In this document: piece by piece, positions 1 through 6,771 of the stretch
How positions within the stretch are numbered: the stretch's first letter is position 1
How the letters are laid out: each line of letters starts with the position of its first letter
DNA from: an uncultured Acetatifactor sp.
GTDB lineage: Bacteria; Bacillota; Clostridia; Lachnospirales; Lachnospiraceae
Length of the DNA: 8,265 nucleotides
Assembly (NCBI GenBank): GCA_910586775.1
Contig: CAJUJN010000124.1
Span: 1 to 8,265, forward strand
Direction: 5' to 3'
Notes under the pieces: model-generated
What the model saw: the letters and a program-made list of their open reading frames with translations, nothing else
What the model was told of the DNA's origin: nothing
Database searches by the model: none
Translations under genes and position numbers: made by a program

Positions 1-937
1 TATTCACTTACTCCCATTGGTTTGTTTACATCTTTCAAAGCATATTCCGCTACCATTTTATCCTTACCCTTACATAATAATAATCCAATTGTAGGGTTAT
101 CATTTGAAGATTTCAATTCTCCATCAACTGCTGACAAATAAAAAGATAGCTTTCCTGCAAATTCTGGTTCGAATTCCACAGTTTTTAATTCTACTACAAA
201 ATAGCAATGCAATTTCACATGATAAAATAATAAGTCGATAAAAAATTCTCTTTTTCCAACTTGGATAGGATATTGCCGCCCCATAAAAGCAAAACCTGAC
301 CCAAATTCCAACAACAATTTTGTTATTTGTTGGACAAGTGCATCTTCCAACTCAATCTCTCTAAGTTTTTTCGCATTCGGTATAAAGTCAAAATATATGG
401 GTCTTTAATAATTTCTTCTGCCTCCTCACTTAATGGATTAGCTAACTGTTCCTTAAAATTTGTTGCTTTATCTGCTAATGCCTGTCTGGAATACAGACCA
501 CTTTCTATCTGATGCGAAAGCACTGTACTAGACCATCCGTTTTCCAAACATTGCCGTGTATACCACATATGTTCTTCTAAATTATCAGTCTTATCTATCA
601 GAAGCTTTATTGCTCGCCAACTAATTTTTGCACCAGCCTGATGCAAAATTTCTTCAGATGGTATTCGACGTGCAAATTGCTTCATATAATTAAGATTTCT
701 AACAGAATATCCCTCTCTGCTAGGATAAGTCATTCTCAAATCTTTTGATAGCGTTTCAACAAATTTATTTCCCCATTGGCTATATTGAAGAATTACATTT
801 CCTATATTCCAAAACAAAATATTGCGTTCAACATTTGCATTTGTCATTACTTGATACTGCGCTTGTGTGATTCGTTCTTTTATTTTTTCTAAAACATCAA
901 TATACCCATCCATGACTATCTCTATTTTCTTCGCCAT
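1..937 (-). pseudogene. YhcG/DUF1016-family PD-(D/E)XK nuclease, frameshifted and cut by the window edge
   Basis: The intact reading frame covers 937 down to 323 (204 aa) and matches the N-terminal DUF1016 helical domain, with typical blocks such as LENGWSS..LSHQIESGLY and a KDPYI segment near residue 178. At the AAAA run (390-393) the frame breaks. Adding one base gives KDPYIFDFIPNAKKLREIEL and then the nuclease domain in a continuous open frame to base 1. That domain shows FFIDLLFYH followed by CYFVVELK, the D and ExK elements of a PD-(D/E)XK core, and then FAGKLSFYLSAVD. The family average is about 340-370 aa, so only the last few tens of residues lie beyond the edge. The ATG at 935-937 has a purine-rich ribosome site (GGGGGAGA, 943-950) 5 nt upstream. 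The segment is much more AT-rich than the rest of the window, which suggests transfer. Family members are putative nucleases often found beside type I restriction genes; no partner is visible here. A sequencing indel is an alternative to real decay. Confidence 0.85.
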
Positions 938-982
938 ACAGCTCTCCCCCTATAACACCAAATCCTATGGAAATCATTCTTT

Positions 983-1077
983 TTATAAATTCTTTTCCAT
1001 ACAATGCATATCAAGCGGCACTTTGCCCTCACCCTCGCCAAACTCGACTTTTACATTGTTTACGCTGTCGTGTTTTT
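983..1077 (-). other. Out-of-frame C-terminal tail of the RlmD-type gene
   Basis: After the stop codon of the methyltransferase, another frame encodes KHDSVNNVKVEFGEGEGK followed by VPLDMHCMEKNL and a TAA at 983-985. One extra base in the TTTTT run at 1073-1077 (AAAAA in the gene) fuses this to ...ETVVLLSH, giving a 570-aa protein. The block VKVEFGEGEGKVPLD looks like the start of a C-terminal extension I associate with RlmD-type proteins of gut Clostridia, but that is recollection. After PLD the resemblance stops, near base 1010, where the AT-rich segment begins. Confidence 0.6.
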
Positions 1078-2694
1078 GTGGGAAAGCAGTACAACTGTCT
1101 CCACATGCACCGTCATCCCAAACATATCCACCCCGCGAATCCTTTCCACCTCATACCCCCCATCGCAAAGCACCCGCAAATCCCTTGCCAGCGTAGCCGG
1201 GTCGCAGCTCACATATACAATCCGCTCCGGTCTCACCTTCAGCATCGCTTCCAGGCACGCCCCATCACACCCTTTCCTCGGCGGGTCCACCACAATTACA
1301 TCCGGTTTCTTCTCCGTTTCATTCCCCTCATAAAAATCCCTCATCACCTCTTCCGCTTTCCCCACAAAAAATTCCGCATTCTCTATCCCGTTTCTCCCGG
1401 CATTTTCCCGCGCATCCGCAATGGCCTGGGGTACAATCTCCACCCCGTACACCCTTCTGGCGCTGCCAGCCAGGAACAATGAAATCGTCCCTATCCCGCA
1501 GTACAGATCCCAAACCGTCTCATTCCCGGTAAGCCCTGCAAACTCCAATGCCAGGCTGTACAGTTTCTCCGTCTGCTTTGGATTTACCTGGTAAAATGAT
1601 AATGGCGAAATACAGAATATCAGCCCCTTCCCTGTAAATGGATACCCCGGCTGTGTCATATCCCTGACATGGATAATATCCGAAATTGTATCACTTCCCC
1701 ACAGCGTATGTATCTCTTTTCCCATGATGACATTTGTTTTCTCTGTATTAACACTAACTGACACACTTGTCATACCTTTTATCTGAACAAGTTTCTCCAC
1801 GAGCCCCCTCTGTTTCGGCAAATACTCCAGTTCATCCGACTGTTCTCCTGCCCTTTCCGGCTTTCCCCCATCTTTCCACTGTCTTCTACCCGCACCTGTT
1901 CCTGAGCTTCCCTTATCTCTTTTCAATTTTCCATTTCCATCGTCTCTCGCCCATTCTCTTTTATCCCGACTTCCTGCTTCAAAGCCCTCACTGCTTCCTT
2001 TTCCCACACATGACACACTTGTCATATCATTGTTGATCACCAGGCAAACCATAATCTCACCACTGACAAACCCTTTCCGAATCAAAACATGCCTCACAAG
2101 CCCGGTTCCTGAAGTCTCATCATATGCACTGACCTTATTATCCCTCATATATTCCAGGATACAATCCAATATCTCCTTATTCTCCTCTACTCCTAACCAA
2201 CAATCCGTATTGGCGATAATACTATGAGTCCTGCCGGCATAAAATCCAACGACAACTCTGTCATTTTTATCTGTCCCGACCGGATACTGCGCCTTATTCC
2301 GATATCGGAAGGGTTCCTCCATCCCTACAATCGACTCCATACGCGCATCCACATACTCCTGCTCAAACCCGCCAATCCGAATCAGGCTGTCCCTAATCCT
2401 CTTCTCCTTAAATTCCAGCTGCTTTGTATAAGAAAGCGTCTGCAGCTGACACCCTCCGCACTGTCTGTGATATGCACACTTCGCTTCCACGCGAAAAGGA
2501 GAAGGCTTTATCACCTTCTCCAGACGCGCATAAGCATAATTTTTCTTGTTCTTTACAATCCTGGCTTCCACAGTATCGCCCACAATGGCATCTTTCACAA
2601 ACAGCGTATAGCCATCCACTTTTCCGATGCCCTCGCCGTCATTTCCGATATCTTTAATTTCAACCACAAATATATCATTTTTCTGAAAATTCAT
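1060..2694 (-). CDS. rlmD: 23S rRNA (uracil-5-)-methyltransferase, RlmD/TrmA family, with an extra internal insert
   Basis: S-adenosylmethionine-dependent enzyme that methylates C5 of uridine in 23S rRNA; the exact target (RlmD, RlmC or dual RlmCD) cannot be told from sequence alone. The 544-aa product has an N-terminal TRAM domain (about residues 1-60). Four 4Fe-4S cysteines follow: C73, C79 and C82 in CAYHRQCGGC, and C165 in NTDCWLG. The Rossmann motif VWDLYCGIGTISLFLA lies at 394-409, VDPPRKGC at 469-476, and the catalytic cysteine is C497 in VYVSCDPATLARDL. Residues 224-298 form a charged, Gly/Lys/Arg/Ser-rich insert absent from ordinary family members, which explains the extra length. 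The gene starts 54 bp after the flavodiiron stop with only a weak ribosome site, so cotranscription is likely. Its end looks premature: a plausible tail lies out of frame downstream (to 983). Confidence 0.93.
   Translation of the reverse strand: MNFQKNDIFVVEIKDIGNDGEGIGKVDGYTLFVKDAIVGDTVEARIVKNKKNYAYARLEKVIKPSPFRVEAKCAYHRQCGGCQLQTLSYTKQLEFKEKRIRDSLIRIGGFEQEYVDARMESIVGMEEPFRYRNKAQYPVGTDKNDRVVVGFYAGRTHSIIANTDCWLGVEENKEILDCILEYMRDNKVSAYDETSGTGLVRHVLIRKGFVSGEIMVCLVINNDMTSVSCVGKGSSEGFEAGSRDKREWARDDGNGKLKRDKGSSGTGAGRRQWKDGGKPERAGEQSDELEYLPKQRGLVEKLVQIKGMTSVSVSVNTEKTNVIMGKEIHTLWGSDTISDIIHVRDMTQPGYPFTGKGLIFCISPLSFYQVNPKQTEKLYSLALEFAGLTGNETVWDLYCGIGTISLFLAGSARRVYGVEIVPQAIADARENAGRNGIENAEFFVGKAEEVMRDFYEGNETEKKPDVIVVDPPRKGCDGACLEAMLKVRPERIVYVSCDPATLARDLRVLCDGGYEVERIRGVDMFGMTVHVETVVLLSHKNTTA
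1759..2026 (-). repeat. 16-bp exact direct repeat bounding an 84-codon segment inside rlmD
   Basis: TGACACACTTGTCATA occurs at 1759-1774 and again at 2011-2026, 252 bp apart (84 codons), so both copies are read in the same frame as MTSVS (residues 224-228 and 308-312). The second copy sits in the native, conserved GMTSVSVSVN segment. The first sits at the start of the hydrophilic insert. The DNA between them is strongly purine-rich on the coding strand and encodes low-complexity charged sequence, except for the last 10 residues (LVEKLVQIKG), which look native. Confidence 0.85.
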
Positions 2695-2748
2695 GCTTTA
2701 ACCCATACTGTCTTTCTGTCTGTCGATGCCCGGCTCACGCCCGACTCT

Positions 2749-3897
2749 CTACGCCAACTCCTCCGCCAACGCCGTCAGCTGCGCCTCATTATCCGGTTTC
2801 ATAGATGACATAAGTGTCACTATATTCTCTGCAAATGTGACATCTTTGCATTTCTCAAGCATTCCCCGCATCACCCGTCCGGCTGCAGGTGCCCAGGAGC
2901 CATTCTCAACAAGTGCCACCGTGCGCTTCTGATAACTGTGCTCCACCAGACGTGTAATAAAGTCATTCATAAAAGGATTGATACTCATGTTATAAGTATT
3001 GCAGGCCAGTACCATCTTCGAATACCGGAATGCGTCCGCCAGAGCCGCTGCCATATCATCTCTCCCCAGGTCATAAACTGCCACCTGAGTACCTTTCTTC
3101 CGCAATTCCTCCGCCAGATACAGCGCCGCTTTTTTGGTATGCCCATAAACAGAAGCATAAGCAACCACTACGCCGTCGCTCTCCGCCTCATAAGAAGACC
3201 AGGTATCATACAATCCGATATAATAGCCCAGATTTTCCGTCAAAACAGGACCATGCAGAGGACAAATCACCTGAATGTCCAACGCAGCTGCTTTCTTCAG
3301 TACATTCTGAACCTGAGCGCCATACTTTCCCACAATCCCAATATAATAGCGGCGCGCTTCATCTGCCCAATCGTCTTCCACATCCAGCGCACCGAACTTC
3401 CCAAATCCGTCCGCTGAGAAAAGCACCTTATCCGTTGATTCATAGGTCATCATAACTTCCGGCCAGTGCACCATGGGCGCATAGACAAAATTCAGCTTAT
3501 GCTCCCCCAACACCAGTTCCCCGCCATTTGCCGCAGGTACCTGCTTCACCGACGAAGCCAGGGAATAGAACTGGTTCATCATCTTAAATGCCTGAGGCGT
3601 CGCCACAATCTCCGCCTCCGGATATTTCTCCAAAAACACCAGAATATTGGCAGAGTGGTCCGGCTCCATATGCTGCACTACCAGATAATCCGGCTTACGC
3701 CCCTGAAGCGCTTCCTCCACATTGGCAACCCACTGTTGCCCGAACGCCTCATCCACTGTGTCCATGACAGCAATCTTTTCATCCAGTATCACATAAGAAT
3801 TATATGCCATTCCATTGGGTACATGATACTGCCCCTCAAATAAGGTAACCTCGTGGTCATTCACACCTACATAGAAAATTCCGTCTGTTATTTTCAT
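2749..3897 (-). CDS. fprA: Flavodiiron protein (FprA-family A-type flavoprotein)
   Basis: Cytoplasmic oxygen and/or nitric oxide reductase of anaerobes that takes electrons from rubredoxin or a flavin reductase. Numbering from the chosen ATG (382 aa): an N-terminal metallo-beta-lactamase-like domain carries the di-iron ligands H76, E78, D80 and H81 (HMEPDH), H144 (VHWPE), D163 (SADGF) and H215 (CPLHGP). All ligand positions expected for the family are present. A C-terminal flavodoxin domain begins near residue 242, with the FMN phosphate loop in ASVYGHTKKAA. I chose the ATG at 3895-3897 because AGGGAG (3903-3908) lies 5 nt upstream; an upstream start at 3921 would add eight residues and has no such site. 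There is no rubredoxin or flavin reductase domain fused at the C-terminus. It is the first gene after its own promoter and is followed by rlmD 54 bp later. O2 versus NO preference cannot be decided here. Confidence 0.95.
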   Translation of the reverse strand: MKITDGIFYVGVNDHEVTLFEGQYHVPNGMAYNSYVILDEKIAVMDTVDEAFGQQWVANVEEALQGRKPDYLVVQHMEPDHSANILVFLEKYPEAEIVATPQAFKMMNQFYSLASSVKQVPAANGGELVLGEHKLNFVYAPMVHWPEVMMTYESTDKVLFSADGFGKFGALDVEDDWADEARRYYIGIVGKYGAQVQNVLKKAAALDIQVICPLHGPVLTENLGYYIGLYDTWSSYEAESDGVVVAYASVYGHTKKAALYLAEELRKKGTQVAVYDLGRDDMAAALADAFRYSKMVLACNTYNMSINPFMNDFITRLVEHSYQKRTVALVENGSWAPAAGRVMRGMLEKCKDVTFAENIVTLMSSMKPDNEAQLTALAEELA

Positions 3898-3926
3898 TTT
3901 TTCTCCCTGCCTTTTTACCATTCTAT

Positions 3927-3956
3927 TTTATACCTTTATTCTCCAATCTCATACAA
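3927..3956 (-). promoter_or_regulatory. Likely sigma-A promoter of the flavodiiron gene
   Basis: On the minus strand TTGTAT (3951-3956) and TATAAA (3927-3932) are separated by 18 bp. The expected transcription start near 3920 gives a short leader of about 23 nt containing the AGGGAG ribosome site. This is a motif match only. Confidence 0.45.
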
Positions 3957-3973
3957 GTAACCTTTTAGCGCAC

Positions 3974-4186
3974 CTTACATCAATCTCCAATCTGCCAGCG
4001 TCCTCTTCCCATGCATCAACTGCCAGACTCTTCTCTGCCATACTTTCCCTTAGGAAATGTCTACAAATAACTGCTGCAACTTCTTTAGGCAAAATCCTGG
4101 AAATACAATAAAAATTGCTGTAAACTTGCAGCAGTTATTTGTAGACATTTCCTTACCATCCATCAACTTCCAGTTTGCCGGCTTTC
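3974..4186. repeat. Three degenerate copies of a 25-45 bp sequence in the fprA-yhaM intergenic region
   Basis: On the plus strand, CATCAATCTCCAATCTGCCAG (from about 3978) resembles CATCAACTTCCAGTTTGCCGG (from about 4161). Aligned from ATCAA, 16 of the first 21 bases match and all differences are transitions. Both are followed by a pyrimidine run and TGCATCA. A shorter third copy, CATCAACTGCCAGACTCTTC, starts near 4014. The MITE-like element separates the second and third copies. On the minus strand two copies read similarly (ANWKLM and ADWRLM), so they could be remnants of a duplicated coding or minisatellite sequence. No gene is supportable. Confidence 0.45.
4050..4155. mobile_element. MITE-like 100-bp element with 27-bp perfect terminal inverted repeats
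   Basis: The arms 4053-4079 and 4126-4152 are perfect inverted repeats of each other (outer end GGAAATGTCTACAAATAACT, inner end GCTGCAA). They enclose a 46-nt AT-rich centre, and the total is exactly 100 bp. TTA lies directly outside both ends (4050-4052 and 4153-4155), compatible with a 3-bp target duplication. It encodes no transposase, so it would be a non-autonomous element mobilised in trans. Transcribed from yhaM it would form a very long hairpin that could protect or end the mRNA, but no U-run follows the right-hand arm. A plain regulatory hairpin is the alternative; copy number elsewhere would decide. Confidence 0.65.
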
Positions 4187-4285
4187 CCTGCATCAGCATA
4201 TCCGCTCCTGCCACACCATTGACACACCATGCATTGTGATAAGGGAACAGCATTGCACGCCTGCCAACTACTGTCAGCACATACC

Positions 4286-5230
4286 TTACTCCTTCGTCGC
4301 CCTCAAATTCGACTCAAACAGCCTGTTAAACCCAAGCCATCCCTGGTTCGCACTGTTATTTTCCAGAATTTCCTTAAAGGTCTCCAGCTTGGCATCCGTA
4401 TCATCCGCATAATTCAGCGCCAACGCCTCCATCAGTGCCGGAAGCTTCGGGGAACCGTACTCATATTTCCCATGATGCGCCAGAATACAATGCTGCAGCT
4501 GCGCCAGCTGTACATGCGGAAAATCGGCAATCCCCGCCGCCTTCTCCGCCACCATCTGGGAACCCATGACGATATGCCCCAACAGCTGTCCGTCATCTGT
4601 ATAGTCATTCTCGGGAAAAGGAGAAATCTCCTTCACCTTCCCGATGTCATGGCACATGGCCGCCGTCAGCAGCAAGTCCCTCTTTAGTATGGGATATGCC
4701 CTGCAATAATAATCACACAATTTTGTCACACTTAAAGTATGCTCCAATAATCCTCCCACAAACCCATGATGCACGGTTTTTGCCGCAGAAGAATAGCAGA
4801 ATGCTTTTGCAAAAGCCTCATCCTTTACAAAAAAGGCTTCCAGAAGCTGCTTCAGCCAGGGGTTCCTGATACTCTGTATAAAATCCTTCAGCTCCTTAAA
4901 CATGACATTAATGTCTTTTCCGCTGACAGGCAGGTAATCCGAGGGATTATACTCCCCTTCCCGGCAGACCCGGATTCGCTTGATGCTGACCTGGAGATTT
5001 CCCTGGAAATTATTCACATCCCCGTGTACTTCAATGTAATCCAGGGTATTGTAGTTCCCGATTCCGGGATTGTTGGGTTCCCAGACCTTGGCGTCGATGG
5101 TTCCCGTCTTATCCTGCAAAATGACATTTTCATAAGGCTTTCCGTTCTTGGTCACGGCCCCCTGCTTGTGTTTGCAGAGATAGATATCAAAAAGTCTGTC
5201 CCCTTCTTTCAGATCCTTGATAAATTTCAT
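4286..5230 (-). CDS. yhaM: 3'-5' exoribonuclease YhaM family (OB-fold plus HD domain)
   Basis: Predicted cytoplasmic 3'-to-5' exoribonuclease involved in RNA turnover. At 314 aa it has the usual length of the Bacillus subtilis protein. The N-terminal part (about 10-90) is an OB-fold nucleic-acid-binding domain with VILQDKTGTIDAKVW. The HD metal-dependent phosphohydrolase domain (about 150-290) shows HHGFVGGLLEHTLSV (H164), CHDIGK (H194, D195), GHIVMGSQ (H219) and ILAHHGKYEYGSP (H252, H253), with a later acidic NYADDTD. The ATG at 5228-5230 directly abuts the TAG stop (5231-5233) of the upstream HtrA-like gene, and its ribosome site GGGAGGAG lies inside that gene's last codons. The two are therefore probably translationally coupled. 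The gene ends about 130 bp before the MITE-like element. Confidence 0.95.
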   Translation of the reverse strand: MKFIKDLKEGDRLFDIYLCKHKQGAVTKNGKPYENVILQDKTGTIDAKVWEPNNPGIGNYNTLDYIEVHGDVNNFQGNLQVSIKRIRVCREGEYNPSDYLPVSGKDINVMFKELKDFIQSIRNPWLKQLLEAFFVKDEAFAKAFCYSSAAKTVHHGFVGGLLEHTLSVTKLCDYYCRAYPILKRDLLLTAAMCHDIGKVKEISPFPENDYTDDGQLLGHIVMGSQMVAEKAAGIADFPHVQLAQLQHCILAHHGKYEYGSPKLPALMEALALNYADDTDAKLETFKEILENNSANQGWLGFNRLFESNLRATKE

Positions 5231-6607
5231 CTAATTCACTCCTCCCAGCTCAACGCTGAATTCCATTTCTTTATATTCATCCTGTGCCTGGCGCATGACA
5301 GTCACCGTCACGACCTGCCCCGGCTCCATCTGCATCAGGATATTACTGTACATATTAAAGTTTGAGATTGATTTGTCATCCATTCCCGTAATAACATCCC
5401 CCCGCTGAATTCCTTCCTGCATTGCAGGAGAATCCATATCCACTTCCTCCACATAAGCCCCATAGGGAACCCCGAATTCCAGATTCGCCTCCTTCGGTAC
5501 ATCCCCTCCATTGATTCCCAGATAAGCGATGAGCGCGGCATTGGACATTTTTTCCACAGTCTTCTGAAGCTCCGTAATCCCGTAAGCCGCAATCAGATTC
5601 CGCATATCCGAACCGGTTTTATTGTTGGTGATGACACCCAACATCTGCCCCTGCAGATCGAAAATCACCCCGCTGGCATTCTGACTCCCGGGAATATCTG
5701 TCAGAATCAGCCTGTAATTCCTGTCCGTCCCGGACAATACTGTTGTGGAAGCGGTTATCATTCCGTATCCCACGGAATTGGCTGTTCCCATGGGACTTCC
5801 CATCACCACCACAGGTGTCCCCGCCAGACTCCTTCCGCCGGAATATCCGAACTGCACAATAGGAAGAGCTTCCTCCGCCTTTATTCCCTCTGATAAGTTC
5901 TCCAACGGCACAGACAGCACTGCCAGATTCGTTTCCGCGTTTACCTGCTTTATCTGCGCCTCCGCCTGGGAATCGTCATAAAAAGTCAGCACCAGACGCT
6001 CCGCTGAGCCGATTGCGGAATAATCTGCCAGAATCAGCAGTTCCATCCCGTTCTCGTTCACGATGACGCCGGAACACTGATTTTTGCTTTCCTGCACACT
6101 GTCCAGCCAGTCGATATTGGAAGTGAGTGCCGTCACCGTCACCATGTACCGCCGCAGGCTCTCCGCATACCCGCCCAGCGCGCCGTACAATTCCTTATAG
6201 CCGTCCAAATCTAAAACCACCCGATCCAGAATCTTCTGAATCTGTTCCTCTCCAATCTCCACGGGCGTCTGCGTTTCCTCCGGCGCTTCCTCCGCATCCG
6301 GCTCCGGCGAAGGCGAGGGGCTGGGACTTTCCGTGGGAAGATTTTCCGCAAGCATCTCTTCCGGCGACATTTCCTCCCTGTCCTCCGGAAACGCCACAAT
6401 CTCCACCTGAGGCTCCTCTTCCGGATTCAGCCAGTTGCTGATGACCGGCTCCAACACCAGAAATGTGACGCAGGCCACCATGCCGAAGATAATCGCCATG
6501 GAAATCGTAATCAGAGTCCGCCTGATCAGTTTCTTTTTGTTTACCGGCTTTACCTTGATTTTTTCCACCATGAAGTCATTTTGGCTCTTCTGTTCCAAAT
6601 CCGGCAT
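5231..6607 (-). CDS. Membrane-anchored HtrA-like protein with PDZ domain, predicted pseudoprotease
   Basis: Numbering from the ATG at 6605-6607 (458 aa): a basic cytoplasmic tail (1-30), one membrane helix (about 30-52), an acidic Pro/Ser-rich linker with SPSPSPEPD (about 60-120), a trypsin-like HtrA domain (about 175-345) and a C-terminal PDZ domain (about 360-455; GAYVEEVDMDSPAMQEGIQ). The HtrA fold is recognisable from CSGVIVNENG, TNLAVLSV and FDLQGQMLGVIT. The expected catalytic His region (NNHV) reads ADYSA, the Asp in T-D-L-A-V-L is Asn (227), and the GNSGG serine motif reads QNASG. Proteolysis is therefore unlikely, and an outside-facing sensor, scaffold or chaperone role is inferred. 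The ATG at 6607 is preferred because AAAGGGGAAGAA precedes it. A GTG at 6622, itself preceded by GGAG, is the alternative and adds five residues. The gene abuts yhaM with no gap. Confidence 0.88.
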   Translation of the reverse strand: MPDLEQKSQNDFMVEKIKVKPVNKKKLIRRTLITISMAIIFGMVACVTFLVLEPVISNWLNPEEEPQVEIVAFPEDREEMSPEEMLAENLPTESPSPSPSPEPDAEEAPEETQTPVEIGEEQIQKILDRVVLDLDGYKELYGALGGYAESLRRYMVTVTALTSNIDWLDSVQESKNQCSGVIVNENGMELLILADYSAIGSAERLVLTFYDDSQAEAQIKQVNAETNLAVLSVPLENLSEGIKAEEALPIVQFGYSGGRSLAGTPVVVMGSPMGTANSVGYGMITASTTVLSGTDRNYRLILTDIPGSQNASGVIFDLQGQMLGVITNNKTGSDMRNLIAAYGITELQKTVEKMSNAALIAYLGINGGDVPKEANLEFGVPYGAYVEEVDMDSPAMQEGIQRGDVITGMDDKSISNFNMYSNILMQMEPGQVVTVTVMRQAQDEYKEMEFSVELGGVN

Positions 6608-6636
6608 TTCTTCCCCTTTCACCCCATTTACTCCGG

Positions 6637-6699
6637 TTATGTATACTTAGTAATTGTCTGGAAATAAATTTGCACTTTCAGGAGTGAGCGCTGCTGCAT
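6637..6699 (-). other. Possible 20-codon upstream ORF in the leader of the HtrA-like gene
   Basis: ATG at 6697-6699 opens a frame MQQRSLLKVQIYFQTITKYT ending at TAA 6637-6639, with AGAGGGA (6704-6710) well placed upstream. The start predicted from the promoter at 6715-6743 would fall inside that ribosome site, so the ORF would be translated only from an upstream start or from readthrough out of the transporter gene. No similarity is recognised. Confidence 0.2.
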
Positions 6700-6714
6700 T
6701 TCTTCCCTCTTTCA

Positions 6715-6743
6715 AGTATACAGAACTATCCGAAGAAAGTAAA
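6715..6743 (-). promoter_or_regulatory. Candidate sigma-A promoter of the htrA-like/yhaM pair
   Basis: TTTACT (6738-6743) and TATACT (6715-6720) on the minus strand are 17 bp apart, located between the transporter stop codon and the HtrA-like start, with a predicted start near 6708 and a leader of about 100 nt. No terminator is visible between the transporter and this promoter, so readthrough is also possible. Confidence 0.45.
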
Positions 6744-6771
6744 GTTATAACCTGGCAAAATTCATCCCTGT

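Noticed and set aside
1767..2808. Several plus-strand ORFs opposite rlmD
   Set aside because: They are shadows of the purine-rich coding strand of rlmD, Pro/Ser/His/Leu-rich with no domain.
3898..3921. Upstream start for the flavodiiron protein
   Set aside because: The extra eight residues cover the ribosome site of the better ATG at 3895-3897 and do not belong to the family N-terminus.
4050..4280. 76-aa minus-strand ORF after yhaM (GTG start with AAGGAG upstream)
   Set aside because: Its C-terminal part is encoded by the MITE-like element itself, the AAGGAG is the end of yhaM, and the sequence matches no family I know. It may at most be a remnant.
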